Part shown: piece after piece, positions 17,313-26,663 of the stretch
How the letters are laid out: every line of letters starts with the position of its first letter
How positions within the stretch are numbered: the first letter of the stretch is position 1
Origin: Rhizobium sp. WYJ-E13
GTDB taxonomy: Bacteria; Pseudomonadota; Alphaproteobacteria; Rhizobiales; Rhizobiaceae
Length of the DNA: 64,000 bases
Assembly (NCBI RefSeq): GCF_018987265.1
Contig: NZ_CP076853.1
Location: 2,356,001-2,420,000 of the forward strand
Direction of reading: 5' to 3'
Notes under the pieces: model-generated
Database searches by the model: none
What the model was told of the DNA's origin: nothing
The model's input: only the letters and a program-made list of their open reading frames with translations
Made by a program: the position numbers and the translations under genes

Positions 17313-19826
17313 TTAGGCACGAAGCGCTGCATTCTCCGTGTCGAACGGGCTCTCGCCGACCACCGTTGCGTTGTAGGTCGTGCCGAGGATCTTGATCTTC
17401 AGCTTCGTGCCTTCCTTGGCATAATCGGGCCGCAGCATGGCGAGCGCCAGCGAGCGGTTGATGCGAAAGCCGAAAGTGCCGTTGGTGGCACGGCCGACGA
17501 GCTCGCCAGCCTCGTTGTAGATCGCTTCCGAACCACGCGCGTCGACGTCATTGCCGGTCTCGACGACCAGCGTGGCGAAGTTCCACTTCAGGCCCTTTTC
17601 CTTGTAGGCAAGCAGTCCCTCGCGGCCGAGGAACTCTTTCTCCGGCTTGATGAAGCGGTCGAGGCCGGATTCATAGGCATTGTACTCGATCGACATTTCG
17701 CGCGGGATCAGGCGATAGGATTTCTCGACCGACATGGAGAGCATGGCGCGGATACCGAAAGGCTTGATGCCGAATTCGGCGCCGGCCTCCATCAGCTTGT
17801 CGAAGATGTAATTCTGCATCTCGATCGGGTGATGCAGTTCCCAGCCGAGTTCGCCGACGAAGTTGACGCGCAGCGCATGGGCGCTCGCCGCACCGACCGA
17901 GATTTCCTTGCCCGAAAGCCAGGGGAAATCCCTGTTGTCGAGGCTTGTGCGCGTCAGCTTCTTCAGGACATCGCGCGACTTCGGACCGGCGAGAACGAGC
18001 ACGCCCCAGGCCTGGGTGATCGGAGTGAACTTGACGCTTCCGTCTGTCGGCAGCAGCTTGCGCATATAGTCGTGGTCATGCGCCTCATAGGCACCGGCCG
18101 AGACGAGGTAGAAAGTGCCGGGCGCGCTTTCATAGACGGTGAATTCCGCGCGCACGCCGCCTTCCTTGGTCAGCATATGGCAAAGCGCGATACGGCCGCG
18201 CTTCTTCGGGATCGCGTTGGCAAAGATCGATTCCAGCCATGCGCGCGCGCCGGGTCCGGTGACCAGCGCCTTGGCGAAGGCCGACATGTCGAGCACGCCG
18301 ACATTCTTGTTGACGTTCATGACTTCGTTGCCGACATGCTCGAAATAGTTCGAGCGGCGGAACGACCAGCGTTCCAGGATACGGCCGTCTTCGGTCGGGT
18401 CGGAATGATTGTGGTTGGTCAGAACGTCGGCGCCGACGCCGATCTGGTCTTTCGGCAGGTCATAGCCTTCGGGCGCAAACCAGTTGGCGCGCTCCCATCC
18501 GTAGACGGAGCCGAACACGGCGCCGAGCTTCTTCAGGCGGTCATAGACAGGCGTCGTCTTCAACGGGCGAGCAGCGGCACGTTCCTCGTCCGGATAGTGC
18601 ATGGTGAAGACGTTGGCATAGGCTTCCTCGTTCTTGGCGATGAGGTAGCCTTCCTTGGCATAGGGGCCGAAGCGGCGCGGATCGACGCCCATCATGTCGA
18701 CGGTCGGCTCGCCATCGACGATCCATTCGGCCAGCTGCCAGCCGGCACCGCCAGCAGCGGTAATTCCGAAGGAATGGCCCTCGTTCAGCCAGAAGTTCTT
18801 GAGACCCGGCGCGGGACCGACGATCGGGTTGCCATCGGGTGTATAGGCGATGGCGCCGTTATAGACCTTCTTGATGCCGACTTCGCCGAAAGCCGGTACA
18901 CGGGCGATCGCGGTTTCGATATGAGGCATCAGGCGGTCGAGCTCTTCCTGAAACAGCTCGTATTCGCTGTCGTCGGAGGGACCGTTGACATAACAGACCG
19001 GCGCGCCCTGCTCGTAAGGGCCGAGCAGCAGCCCGCCATTTTCCTCGCGCATGTACCAGGCGCTGTCGGCTTCACGCAGGACGCCCATTTCCGGCAGGCC
19101 CTTTGCCTTGCGGGCCAGAATGTCGGGATGCGGCTCGGTGACGATATACTGGTGCTCGACCGGAATGACCGGAATGTTGATGCCGACCATATCGCCGGTC
19201 TTGCGGGCGAAATTGCCGGTACAGGAGATGACGTGTTCCGCGGTGATCTCGCCCTTGTCCGTCGTCACCTTCCAGAGCCCGTCTGCCTGCTGCTCGATCG
19301 CGGTGACGGTCGTGTTGCGGTAGATCGTGGCGCCGAAATCGCGGGCGCCCTTGGCAAGAGCCTGCGTCAGGTCCGCCGGCTGGATATAGCCGTCATCGGG
19401 ATGCTGGATTGCGCCAAGCAGGCCGTCGGTCTCACAGAGAGGCCAGATCTCCTTCACCTGCTCGGGCGTCAGGATATTGACCTTCACGCCGATCGTCTCG
19501 GCAATGCCTGCATAGTACATGAATTCGTCCCAGCGGTCTTTGGTACGGGCGAGACGGATGTTGGAGACCTGGCTGAAACCGACATTCATGCCGGTTTCCT
19601 GCTGCAGTTCCTGATAGAAGCGGACGGAATATTTGTGGATCTGGCCGACCGAGTAGCTCATGTTGAAGAGCGGCAAGAGGCCCGCTGCATGCCATGTCGA
19701 GCCTGATGTCAGCTCCTTGCGCTCGATGAGCACGCTGTCGCCCCATCCCTTCTTCGCAAGGTGATAGAGCGTCGAAACACCAACCACGCCGCCGCCGATG
19801 ACCACTGCCCGCGCATGTGACTTCAT
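17313..19826 (-). CDS. Dimethylglycine/sarcosine dehydrogenase-like flavoprotein (DAO + GcvT domains)
   Basis: 837 residues from the ATG at 19826, with GAGGG upstream. An N-terminal FAD domain (GGGVVG at 11-16) carries SGSTWHAAG, whose H46 is at the position of the covalent flavin histidine in dimethylglycine and sarcosine dehydrogenases. The C-terminal 400 residues form a GcvT/aminomethyltransferase fold with the GcvT C-terminal barrel, which in relatives passes the released one-carbon unit to tetrahydrofolate. Likely reaction: oxidative demethylation of an N-methylglycine (dimethylglycine to sarcosine or sarcosine to glycine). It stands alone, with its own terminator, near a GlxA-type regulator often linked to betaine use. 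Confidence 0.88.
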   Translation of the reverse strand: MKSHARAVVIGGGVVGVSTLYHLAKKGWGDSVLIERKELTSGSTWHAAGLLPLFNMSYSVGQIHKYSVRFYQELQQETGMNVGFSQVSNIRLARTKDRWDEFMYYAGIAETIGVKVNILTPEQVKEIWPLCETDGLLGAIQHPDDGYIQPADLTQALAKGARDFGATIYRNTTVTAIEQQADGLWKVTTDKGEITAEHVISCTGNFARKTGDMVGINIPVIPVEHQYIVTEPHPDILARKAKGLPEMGVLREADSAWYMREENGGLLLGPYEQGAPVCYVNGPSDDSEYELFQEELDRLMPHIETAIARVPAFGEVGIKKVYNGAIAYTPDGNPIVGPAPGLKNFWLNEGHSFGITAAGGAGWQLAEWIVDGEPTVDMMGVDPRRFGPYAKEGYLIAKNEEAYANVFTMHYPDEERAAARPLKTTPVYDRLKKLGAVFGSVYGWERANWFAPEGYDLPKDQIGVGADVLTNHNHSDPTEDGRILERWSFRRSNYFEHVGNEVMNVNKNVGVLDMSAFAKALVTGPGARAWLESIFANAIPKKRGRIALCHMLTKEGGVRAEFTVYESAPGTFYLVSAGAYEAHDHDYMRKLLPTDGSVKFTPITQAWGVLVLAGPKSRDVLKKLTRTSLDNRDFPWLSGKEISVGAASAHALRVNFVGELGWELHHPIEMQNYIFDKLMEAGAEFGIKPFGIRAMLSMSVEKSYRLIPREMSIEYNAYESGLDRFIKPEKEFLGREGLLAYKEKGLKWNFATLVVETGNDVDARGSEAIYNEAGELVGRATNGTFGFRINRSLALAMLRPDYAKEGTKLKIKILGTTYNATVVGESPFDTENAALRA

Positions 19827-20029
19827 GGAAAAATACCCTCTTTTATCGAATGTCCGGCAGCCCATACCGAACGAACCATTGTCGCGAACTATGCAGCGAG
19901 GCATGCGTCATGAGAGGCCTGTTTACGACATGGGAAAAGCTTGCCGCGACGACGCGCAAATAGGCAAGCGTCAAAAGTCGCAAGCCTCGAAAATTCATGA
20001 AAACGGCAGGGAATGGGCTGAAGCCGCCG

Positions 20030-20305
20030 TCACTTGACGACGGCGGAACCCTTGACGATCTCGATCGTCTCGTCGCCCGAAAGCCCGATACGGTCGCCAT
20101 CGGGCGTCGTCATGAAACAGCCGGAGGGGCAGACCCGTTCGGAAGCGCCGGCATCGACGACAACCTCCACGCGGTTGCCGCCTTCGGTGACGGTGAGCAC
20201 CACGGGCGCCTCATCCTTGTTGGTGACGGACGCCGCCAGCGCGAGAGGTGGGGCGGAAAGGAGAAGAAGAAATGCGACTGCGGAACGTGTCACGGTATGC
20301 GACAT
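20030..20305 (-). CDS. Small exported protein, 91 aa, unknown function
   Basis: ATG at 20305 has GGGAGG upstream and gives a clean signal peptide (hydrophobic core about 8-20, cleavage after ALA). The mature ~65 residues (SVTNKDEAPVVLTVTEGG, then VCPSGCFM) look like a small beta-rich periplasmic domain with two close cysteines (VCPSGC). I do not recognise the family. It follows the mechanosensitive channel gene start on the far side (20407) in the same orientation, 100 bp downstream of that gene's stop, so it could share its transcript. Confidence 0.7.
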   Translation of the reverse strand: MSHTVTRSAVAFLLLLSAPPLALAASVTNKDEAPVVLTVTEGGNRVEVVVDAGASERVCPSGCFMTTPDGDRIGLSGDETIEIVKGSAVVK

Positions 20306-20406
20306 GGGCTTTACGCCCTCCCCTGGAGCACTCGTCGCTGCACCAGCAGCGATCGATTGCATGGGGTTATAGCACCGCAGCCGTGAATGAGCGCTGAATG
20401 AGCTGT

Positions 20407-23040
20407 TCAGCCTTTTAACTTGCCGTCTGCCGTCTTGCCCCGCAATTGGCGCACCGGCTGCTCCTCTTCCACCATCTCGTTCTTGCCGGCCTCGTCTTCG
20501 GCAATCTCGTCCTCGGGCTCGTCAGGCTTCCGGACAAGCACCTTCTCGGCGTCTGCATTCGCCTGCCGGTGAATGGTCAGATCGCTCTGCGGCAGCGGGA
20601 TCTCGATGCCCTCGGCCCGGAAGCGCTTGAGGATCTCGATCCTCAGATTGTTGCGCACCGTCAGGCCGTCACCCATGTCGGCCAGGAAGAAGCGCAGTTC
20701 GAAATCCAGCGAATAAGGTCCGAAGCGCAGGAACTCCACATGCGGCTCCGGATTGCGCAGGATCAACGGCACGGCGGCCGTCAGCTCCAGCAGAATATCC
20801 ATCACCTTGCGCGGATCGGCCTCATAGCTCACGGAAACCGGGATTTCCGAACGGCCGAGCTTGTTGCGATGCGTCCAGTTGCCGACGAGCCCGTTGATCA
20901 GATCCGAGTTCGGCACGATGATCGACTGCTTGCGGAAGGTCTCGATTTCGGTGGCGCGCACCGAAATGCGCTTGACGATGCCTTCGGCGGTACCCGAAAC
21001 GACATGGTCTCCCACCTTGAAGGGCCGCTCGACGAGAAGGATTAGGCCGGAGACGAAGTTCGACACGATATTCTGCAGGCCGAAACCGATACCGACCGAG
21101 AGCGCCGAGGCAACGAGTGCAAGGTTCGAAAGGTCGATTCCGGCAGCCGAAACGCCGAAGATCGCCGCAACGCCTACGCCGAGATAGCCGATGCCGGTCT
21201 TGACGGAATTGCGCACGCCGAGATCGACATGGCTGCGCGCCATGACATTGCTGTCCAGCCATTTCTGTACCCAGCGCGTCGCAAGATAACCGCCGGCAAA
21301 GAGCAGGATGCCGGTGAAGATGCCGAGCAGCGAAATGCTGATGCCGCCGAGCCGCACCTCTGTGAATAGCCGGTAGGCGAGCAGCTGCAGATCCTGCACA
21401 TGGAAGCCCCAGAGCAGCAGGATGAGCGGAATGCCGGTCAAGAGCGCCACGGCGTAGATGAGGAGGCCGACAACCAGCCCCACCTGGTCGATCGCAACGT
21501 CTCCAAGCTTGAAGTGGTTCTGCAGGAAGCGCCCAAGGAACGTATCGGCGAAATTATCCTGCCGCGAAATCGCCTTGCCGAGCAGCAGGCCGATATAGGT
21601 TGTGACGACGATGGCGCTGGTGATGATGAGCTGCGTGGCGACGAACCGCGCCAAGCCCACATAGCCCGAGAGTGCTGCAAGGATGAGGCCCGCGCCGAAA
21701 ACACGCAGCAGGATCGCCATGCCGCGCGGCCAGCGGCGGCCCGGCGCATCGGGATCGCCATTCTTCGCCAGCATCGGCTTTCCGAAGGAAACGGCAATCA
21801 GGATGAGGCCGATGATCAGCGCCGCGAGCAGGCTGCGCACGACGGTCAGAACCAGCGGCGATCCCATCGCCTCGCCGATGGCGCCGAAGAGATAGTCGAG
21901 CGCGTTGACGACGGCCATGGCGATCAGGCAGTAGCCGACCGAGCGAGCGCCGAGGTTGGAAAGGCGCACCAGACGCCAGGATGGATCATTCGGCGCAAAG
22001 ACCGCGTTGACGAAACGGCCGACGAAATAGACGAGGCCGATCGAGCCGAAGAGCGCGCCGATCACTGGCGTGATATCGCTTCTCAGCACATTGAAACCGT
22101 CGAGGAAGATCAGCGACGTCACCAGCAGCACATCGAGCGCGGCCGTGCGGATCAGCGTCGACCAGAAGGCAAAAGCAAGGCGGCTGATATAGGACGGCTC
22201 CTCGACATTGACATCGCGCCGCAGATACTGGCCGAAAAGCCGGTAGCCGCCGGAGAGCAGGATCAAGGCCGTCGCGAGCGACAGGAAGATCGCGGCAAAC
22301 AGTTGCAGGCTCTTGAACTTCCAGACAAAGGTGATCCAGCTCGAAAGCGTCTGCGAAAACTCGCTCGCCTCCTCAACGAAGGCGCTGGCCGCATCGTCGA
22401 AGACGGAGGCAGAAATTTCGGTGCGCCGGAACAGCGTATCGGCAAAGAGCTGGCGGCGCGTCGCCGTGATCACGTTGGAAAGCTTGGTGATCGCGATCGA
22501 CAGGTTTTCCGCGTCACCCGTGACGGCATTGATCTGCGAGCGTTCCGCCGTCAGCGCATTGCGCTCGTCGGTGACGATCTGCGCTTCCGGCGGCTGGCCA
22601 TCCTTCGGCGGCTCGCCAAGCTCGGCCAGGCGGCTCTTGATCTGGTCGAAACGCGGGCGCAGGCTGACGGATGTCGCGATAACGCCGCGGCCGAGTTCGT
22701 CCACCTGGCCGGCAAGCTCCACTAGAGCATCGTCATTGTCGGCATTCTGCTTGACGCGGTCCTGCAGCGAGACAAGCTGGTTCTTCGCCTTGTCGATATC
22801 CTTCAGCGCCTGATCAAGGCCGGTATTGGCAAGCGGCGCCTCGGCCGGAGCTGCTTGGATCGGAGCTGCTTGGACCGGAGCTGCCTGCGTCTGGGCCGGC
22901 TGTGTCTGGGCTGGCTGTGTTTGGGCCTCAGCCGCCGGCTGCGGCGCCTGCGCGAAGGCAACCTCCCCATCGAGATGCAGGCCGGTAACCACCAGCGACA
23001 GCAGAAGAACGGTGCGAAGCAGCCAGTGTGTCAAGCGCAA
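20407..23040 (-). CDS. Large MscS-family mechanosensitive channel (DUF3772 + MS channel)
   Basis: 877 residues. A signal peptide is followed by a low-complexity segment (about 30-70) of repeated QTQPA/QAAPxQAAP units, then a periplasmic coiled-coil-like DUF3772 region (about 75-240), roughly ten membrane helices, and the MscS core. The pore-lining helix and beta domain are recognisable in NLALVASALSVGIGFGLQNIVSN and LLVERPFKVGDHV. The C-terminal tail is acidic (DEPEDEIAEDEAGKNE). Such channels release solutes on hypo-osmotic shock; the large N-terminal domain is typical of the KefA/YbdG-like long forms. The repeat at about 22850-22930 is coding, not a DNA repeat array. Confidence 0.93.
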   Translation of the reverse strand: MRLTHWLLRTVLLLSLVVTGLHLDGEVAFAQAPQPAAEAQTQPAQTQPAQTQAAPVQAAPIQAAPAEAPLANTGLDQALKDIDKAKNQLVSLQDRVKQNADNDDALVELAGQVDELGRGVIATSVSLRPRFDQIKSRLAELGEPPKDGQPPEAQIVTDERNALTAERSQINAVTGDAENLSIAITKLSNVITATRRQLFADTLFRRTEISASVFDDAASAFVEEASEFSQTLSSWITFVWKFKSLQLFAAIFLSLATALILLSGGYRLFGQYLRRDVNVEEPSYISRLAFAFWSTLIRTAALDVLLVTSLIFLDGFNVLRSDITPVIGALFGSIGLVYFVGRFVNAVFAPNDPSWRLVRLSNLGARSVGYCLIAMAVVNALDYLFGAIGEAMGSPLVLTVVRSLLAALIIGLILIAVSFGKPMLAKNGDPDAPGRRWPRGMAILLRVFGAGLILAALSGYVGLARFVATQLIITSAIVVTTYIGLLLGKAISRQDNFADTFLGRFLQNHFKLGDVAIDQVGLVVGLLIYAVALLTGIPLILLLWGFHVQDLQLLAYRLFTEVRLGGISISLLGIFTGILLFAGGYLATRWVQKWLDSNVMARSHVDLGVRNSVKTGIGYLGVGVAAIFGVSAAGIDLSNLALVASALSVGIGFGLQNIVSNFVSGLILLVERPFKVGDHVVSGTAEGIVKRISVRATEIETFRKQSIIVPNSDLINGLVGNWTHRNKLGRSEIPVSVSYEADPRKVMDILLELTAAVPLILRNPEPHVEFLRFGPYSLDFELRFFLADMGDGLTVRNNLRIEILKRFRAEGIEIPLPQSDLTIHRQANADAEKVLVRKPDEPEDEIAEDEAGKNEMVEEEQPVRQLRGKTADGKLKG

Positions 23041-23130
23041 GAAGCCCCCGCGTGGATTCGTCTCATGATCAAGATGACCGCTTTTATAGGAAAGAAAGGC
23101 AACAGAAAGGCGGAATTTCCGGATGATCGC

Positions 23131-23688
23131 TCAGAAGCCGGCGCCGGGGCGCGCGAGATAAGCGAGTTCGGCTTCGCTCGACTGCCGCCCGACTATGCCA
23201 TTGCGATGCGGAAAACGCCCGTAAGCGGCAATCACCGCCCGGTGGCGAAGGGCATAATCGTGGAATTCCTCATCGCCGAGCGCAGCAAAGAGCGCCACCG
23301 AACGGTCCTGCTCCACCAGATCTTCCGCATGCTCGAACGGCATGTACAGAAAGGTCCGTTTGATGCCCTCCAGCGACTGATCGGCGCCGACGGCAAGCGC
23401 AAGCTTTGCCTCGCGCAGCGCGAGCCCGTCGGTTGCGAAGGCAAGCGGCGTCGCCCGGTAGATATTGCGTGGAAACTGGTCGAGCACGATGACGGCGGCC
23501 AGCCGGCTCTCGGGGCTGGAGCGCCAGTCCTCGGTCACGCTGCGGGCAAGCGACAGGTGGGTTGCGCGAAACCGCGCCCGGATCTCCTCGTCCAGTTCGG
23601 CAGTCGAGTTGAACCATTCCTTCCGGCTGCAGCGGACGAACCAGAAGTCATAGACTTCGTCCGGTGTGCAGACGATATCGGTATTCAT
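23131..23688 (-). CDS. DUF924 family protein
   Basis: 185 residues, soluble. The DUF924 signature is clear: VYDFWFV near the start, LDQFPRNIYRATPLAFATDGLAL at about 70-92, FLYMPFEHAEDLVEQDRSVALF at about 110-133, and YALRHRAVIAAYGRFPHRN near 155. The function of this widespread tetratricopeptide-like fold is not established. It is about 90 bp downstream of nothing on the same strand except the kinase gene's end region; no operon is obvious. Confidence 0.9.
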   Translation of the reverse strand: MNTDIVCTPDEVYDFWFVRCSRKEWFNSTAELDEEIRARFRATHLSLARSVTEDWRSSPESRLAAVIVLDQFPRNIYRATPLAFATDGLALREAKLALAVGADQSLEGIKRTFLYMPFEHAEDLVEQDRSVALFAALGDEEFHDYALRHRAVIAAYGRFPHRNGIVGRQSSEAELAYLARPGAGF

Positions 23689-23724
23689 GACGGCTCTCCC
23701 AGCATCAGCTACAGAAAAGATCGG

Positions 23725-24780
23725 TCAGCTTAGGGAAAAAACCAGTATCGCCCTCGTGCCGCGATGCTCCGGATCATAAGAAAGGTCGGATTTCAGACTG
23801 CCGGCCATGGCGTTTAATATCTTCATGCCGAGACCGGTTCCCTTCACCGGATCGGACAGGTCGAAGCCCTGCCCGCCATCCTCCACGATGACCCTCAGCG
23901 CATCGTCCTCCTGCTCGACAATGACATTGATCTCCCCCGGGTCGCCATCCGGATAAGCATATTTGAAGGCGTTGGTGACGAGTTCGCTGACGATCAGGCC
24001 GAGCGTGATGACCTTGTCGGTCGCAAGATTGATCGGCTGGGCGGTCAGTACCACGCGATGCGGCCGTTTCTCGTCTCGCATCGAGGCTTCGAGCTCGGTC
24101 AGAAGGCTGCTCAGATATTCATCCACCTGCACCGTGCCGATCTGCCGGTTGGTGTAGAGACGGCGGTGGACGCTGGCGATCGCATTGATGCGCATCTGCG
24201 TTTCCTGCAGCGCGTCGATCGCCACCTGATCGCTGGTCATGGAGGACTGCATGCGGATCAGCGCGCCGACGAGGCCGAGGCTGTTGGCGATGCGGTGGTT
24301 GACTTCGGCGAGCAGCATTTCCGCATGGTCGCGCTGCTGGCGGATCACCTCCTGCGCCTGTGCCGTCTCCCGGAGGAAGCGCGCCCGCTCCAGCCCCTGC
24401 TCGAGGGCCGCGGCCAGAAGATCGAAATAGTCGGGCGAAATGCCCTTGAAAACATAGTCGTCGGCGCCGGCCTTCAGCGCTGTGACCGCAATACTCGTAT
24501 CGTCGGAGCTGGTGGCATAGATGACAGGCGGATGATCGGGCATCGCCACGATGCGCGGCAGGATATCGAGCCCCGTCTCGCCCTCCAGGACATGATCGAG
24601 AACGACGGCGTCGATACCCCCTTCGGCAAGCAGCGCAAGGCCGGTCGCCCCGTCGCTCGCCCATTCGAGCGTAAAGCCGCGGCGGCCGAGATTCTTCTGC
24701 ATCAGCTGCGCAAGCGCCTCGTCGTCATCGATATAGAGGATACGGATTGGAGCGTCCGTATCACGACTGGACTCGCTCAT
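23725..24780 (-). CDS. Receiver-coupled sensor histidine kinase of the HWE/HisKA_2 type
   Basis: 351 residues from the ATG at 24780, preceded by GGAGG. An N-terminal receiver domain (about 13-130, acceptor D62 in VVLDHVLEG) is joined by a short coiled coil to a HisKA_2 dimerisation helix with the phospho-acceptor H162 in EVNHRIANSLGL. A C-terminal ATPase domain follows (VSELVTNAFKYAYP, VEDGGQGFD, GTGLGMKIL). There is no membrane segment or sensor domain, so it is a cytoplasmic hybrid, regulated through its own receiver. In alphaproteobacteria this layout is used in stress and blue-light type pathways; a partner cannot be named from the window. Confidence 0.9.
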   Translation of the reverse strand: MSESSRDTDAPIRILYIDDDEALAQLMQKNLGRRGFTLEWASDGATGLALLAEGGIDAVVLDHVLEGETGLDILPRIVAMPDHPPVIYATSSDDTSIAVTALKAGADDYVFKGISPDYFDLLAAALEQGLERARFLRETAQAQEVIRQQRDHAEMLLAEVNHRIANSLGLVGALIRMQSSMTSDQVAIDALQETQMRINAIASVHRRLYTNRQIGTVQVDEYLSSLLTELEASMRDEKRPHRVVLTAQPINLATDKVITLGLIVSELVTNAFKYAYPDGDPGEINVIVEQEDDALRVIVEDGGQGFDLSDPVKGTGLGMKILNAMAGSLKSDLSYDPEHRGTRAILVFSLS

Positions 24781-25052
24781 TCTGCCTCCGGGCATTTTCC
24801 CGCAGCAATACCGGCTATGAGGCGGCCGAGTCTTTCTGCGTGCGACTGTCGTATTGCATCGACAGGCGCGCGTAAACAGCACTTGGCCTTTGGCACGAGA
24901 AGACGCCCGCTATCAGGCAGATCGAAGGAGAATGCCATCGAAAATGTCGACCCCTGTCCGGCTGCGGCCGGAAAGCCCTCTAAAAAATTGCGAACACGGA
25001 TACTGAAAATCAATGACCTCAACGCAGGGGAAGGCAAATGGTTCCGCGAAGA

Positions 25053-26498
25053 TCAGCTTTTTTGAAAGCGACGGTGGTGAGAAACTTCGGCACCCGCGTC
25101 GGCAGCAAGCTGCAGGAAGCGCAGGCAGGACAGGAAGCCGATCATGCCGACCACGCAGAAGGCCCAGCGGAAATCGCCGAGCGTAGCATCCGCCGCCCCC
25201 CGAAGCCCCGAGGAAATGTTGAGTACGGCGGCCGCCACCGCAACGCCGAGCAGCATGGAAATCTGCTGAAGCATGCTCGACAGCGTCGAGGCCGAGCTTC
25301 TCTGCGCCGGGCCGATATCGGCAAAGGAGAGCGTGTTGAGCGCCGTGAACTCCATCGAGCGCGAAAGCCCGGCAATCAGGAGCAGCCCCGAGATGACGAT
25401 CTCAGGCGTTTCCGGGGTCAGGAAACCACAGGCGACGATCGAGGCAGCGGCGATGACACCGTTGAAGAAAAGCACGTTGCGGAAACCGAAGAACCGCAGG
25501 AGTGGTGTCGTCACCACCTTCATGCCAAGATTGCCGAGGAAATAGACCAGCAGATAGGTGCCGGCGGCAATCGAGCTCAGGCCAAAGCCGAGCTGGAAGA
25601 GCAGCGGCAGCAGGAAGGGCGTCGCATTGATCGCGACACGGCAGGCCGTGCCCGCCGAAAGCGTCGTCATCGAGAAGGTCTGCACCTTGAAGGCGGCGAG
25701 ATCGAGCAGCGGATTGGCGACCCGCAGGAAGTGCCGCGTCGCCATGACCGAAAGCACGATGCCGGCCGCAAGCAGCGCGACGAGCGGCAGGAAGCCACCC
25801 TGCCCTCTGACGGACAGTTCGAGCCCGGCAAGCAGCAGGGTCAGCCCCGCGGCACTCAGGAAAAAGCCCTTGATGTCGAGAGGCCCGACGCGTTCCTCCC
25901 GCTGCTCCGGCACGAAGCGCAGCACCAGCGCAATGCCGACAATGCCGATCGGAATGTTGATCAGGAAGTTCCAGTGCCAACTGGCATAGGTGGTGATGAA
26001 ACCGCCGAGCACGGGGCCGACGACGGGCGCCGTCAGCGCCGGCCAGGTGATCAGCGCGATCGCCTGCACCAGCTCGGATTTGCGGGCGTTCTTCAGCACG
26101 ATGATGCGCCCGACCGGCGTCATCAGCGCGCTGCCCACCCCCTGCACCGCGCGCGCAATAACGAATTCCGTCAGGCTTCCCGACAGGCCGCAGAACAAGG
26201 ATGCCACAGTGAAGACGGCAATCGACATCAGAAAGACGCGCCGCGCCCCAAACCGGTCGCCGAGCCAGCCGGAAAGCGGAATGAAGGCCGACATGGTCAG
26301 CATATAGACAGTGATGCCGATGCTCATGGCGACCGGCTGCACGCCGAAACTCGTCGCCATCTGCGGCAGCGAAGTGGTGACGATCGTGCCGTCGAGGATC
26401 TGCATGAAGAAGGAAACGGCAACGACCAGCGCTACGATCTTCGCCTGACGGGCGCTTTCCGCCTCCTCTGTCTTCTCACTCGCCTGAACTGCAGTCAT
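25053..26498 (-). CDS. MFS multidrug efflux transporter, DHA2 (EmrB/QacA) family
   Basis: 481 residues with about 14 predicted membrane helices. The first helix contains FFMQILDGTIVTTSLPQMA, the DHA2 motif D1. GWLGDRFGARRVFL (loop 2-3) and the motif C-like segment PVVGPVLGGFI are present. It should pump amphipathic or cationic compounds out across the inner membrane using H+. No membrane-fusion protein (EmrA-like) is adjacent, so the substrate may go to the periplasm only. The 270 nt between its stop and the kinase gene contain no gene I trust. Confidence 0.92.
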   Translation of the reverse strand: MTAVQASEKTEEAESARQAKIVALVVAVSFFMQILDGTIVTTSLPQMATSFGVQPVAMSIGITVYMLTMSAFIPLSGWLGDRFGARRVFLMSIAVFTVASLFCGLSGSLTEFVIARAVQGVGSALMTPVGRIIVLKNARKSELVQAIALITWPALTAPVVGPVLGGFITTYASWHWNFLINIPIGIVGIALVLRFVPEQREERVGPLDIKGFFLSAAGLTLLLAGLELSVRGQGGFLPLVALLAAGIVLSVMATRHFLRVANPLLDLAAFKVQTFSMTTLSAGTACRVAINATPFLLPLLFQLGFGLSSIAAGTYLLVYFLGNLGMKVVTTPLLRFFGFRNVLFFNGVIAAASIVACGFLTPETPEIVISGLLLIAGLSRSMEFTALNTLSFADIGPAQRSSASTLSSMLQQISMLLGVAVAAAVLNISSGLRGAADATLGDFRWAFCVVGMIGFLSCLRFLQLAADAGAEVSHHRRFQKS

Positions 26499-26663
26499 CG
26501 ATCGGCCAATGCGAATTCCGGATTGCGCGGGAAAAGGCGGGAAAACCGACAGGCAAGCCGCGCGGAGGGATATGCAGCCTGCATACGCCGCTTATGCCGG
26601 ATCGAAAAGCTCAAATGCCGCAAAGGCCGAAATTTTTGTCAATATGTTCGGCAGCAATCGATA

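Noticed and set aside
17298..19706. An 802-codon open frame on the plus strand, opposite the flavoprotein gene.
   Set aside because: It is the mirror of a well-conserved dehydrogenase gene with clear FAD and GcvT motifs; GC-rich codon use leaves long antisense frames open. No ribosome binding site or family is visible.
22850..22935. Short tandem-like repeats that could be taken for a repeat array.
   Set aside because: They are in frame and encode the QTQPA/QAAP linker of the mechanosensitive channel; there are no spacers or leader as in CRISPR arrays.
24918..25013. A 24-codon plus-strand frame behind AAGGAG between the kinase and efflux genes.
   Set aside because: Too short, no conserved feature; the Shine-Dalgarno-like sequence is probably chance.
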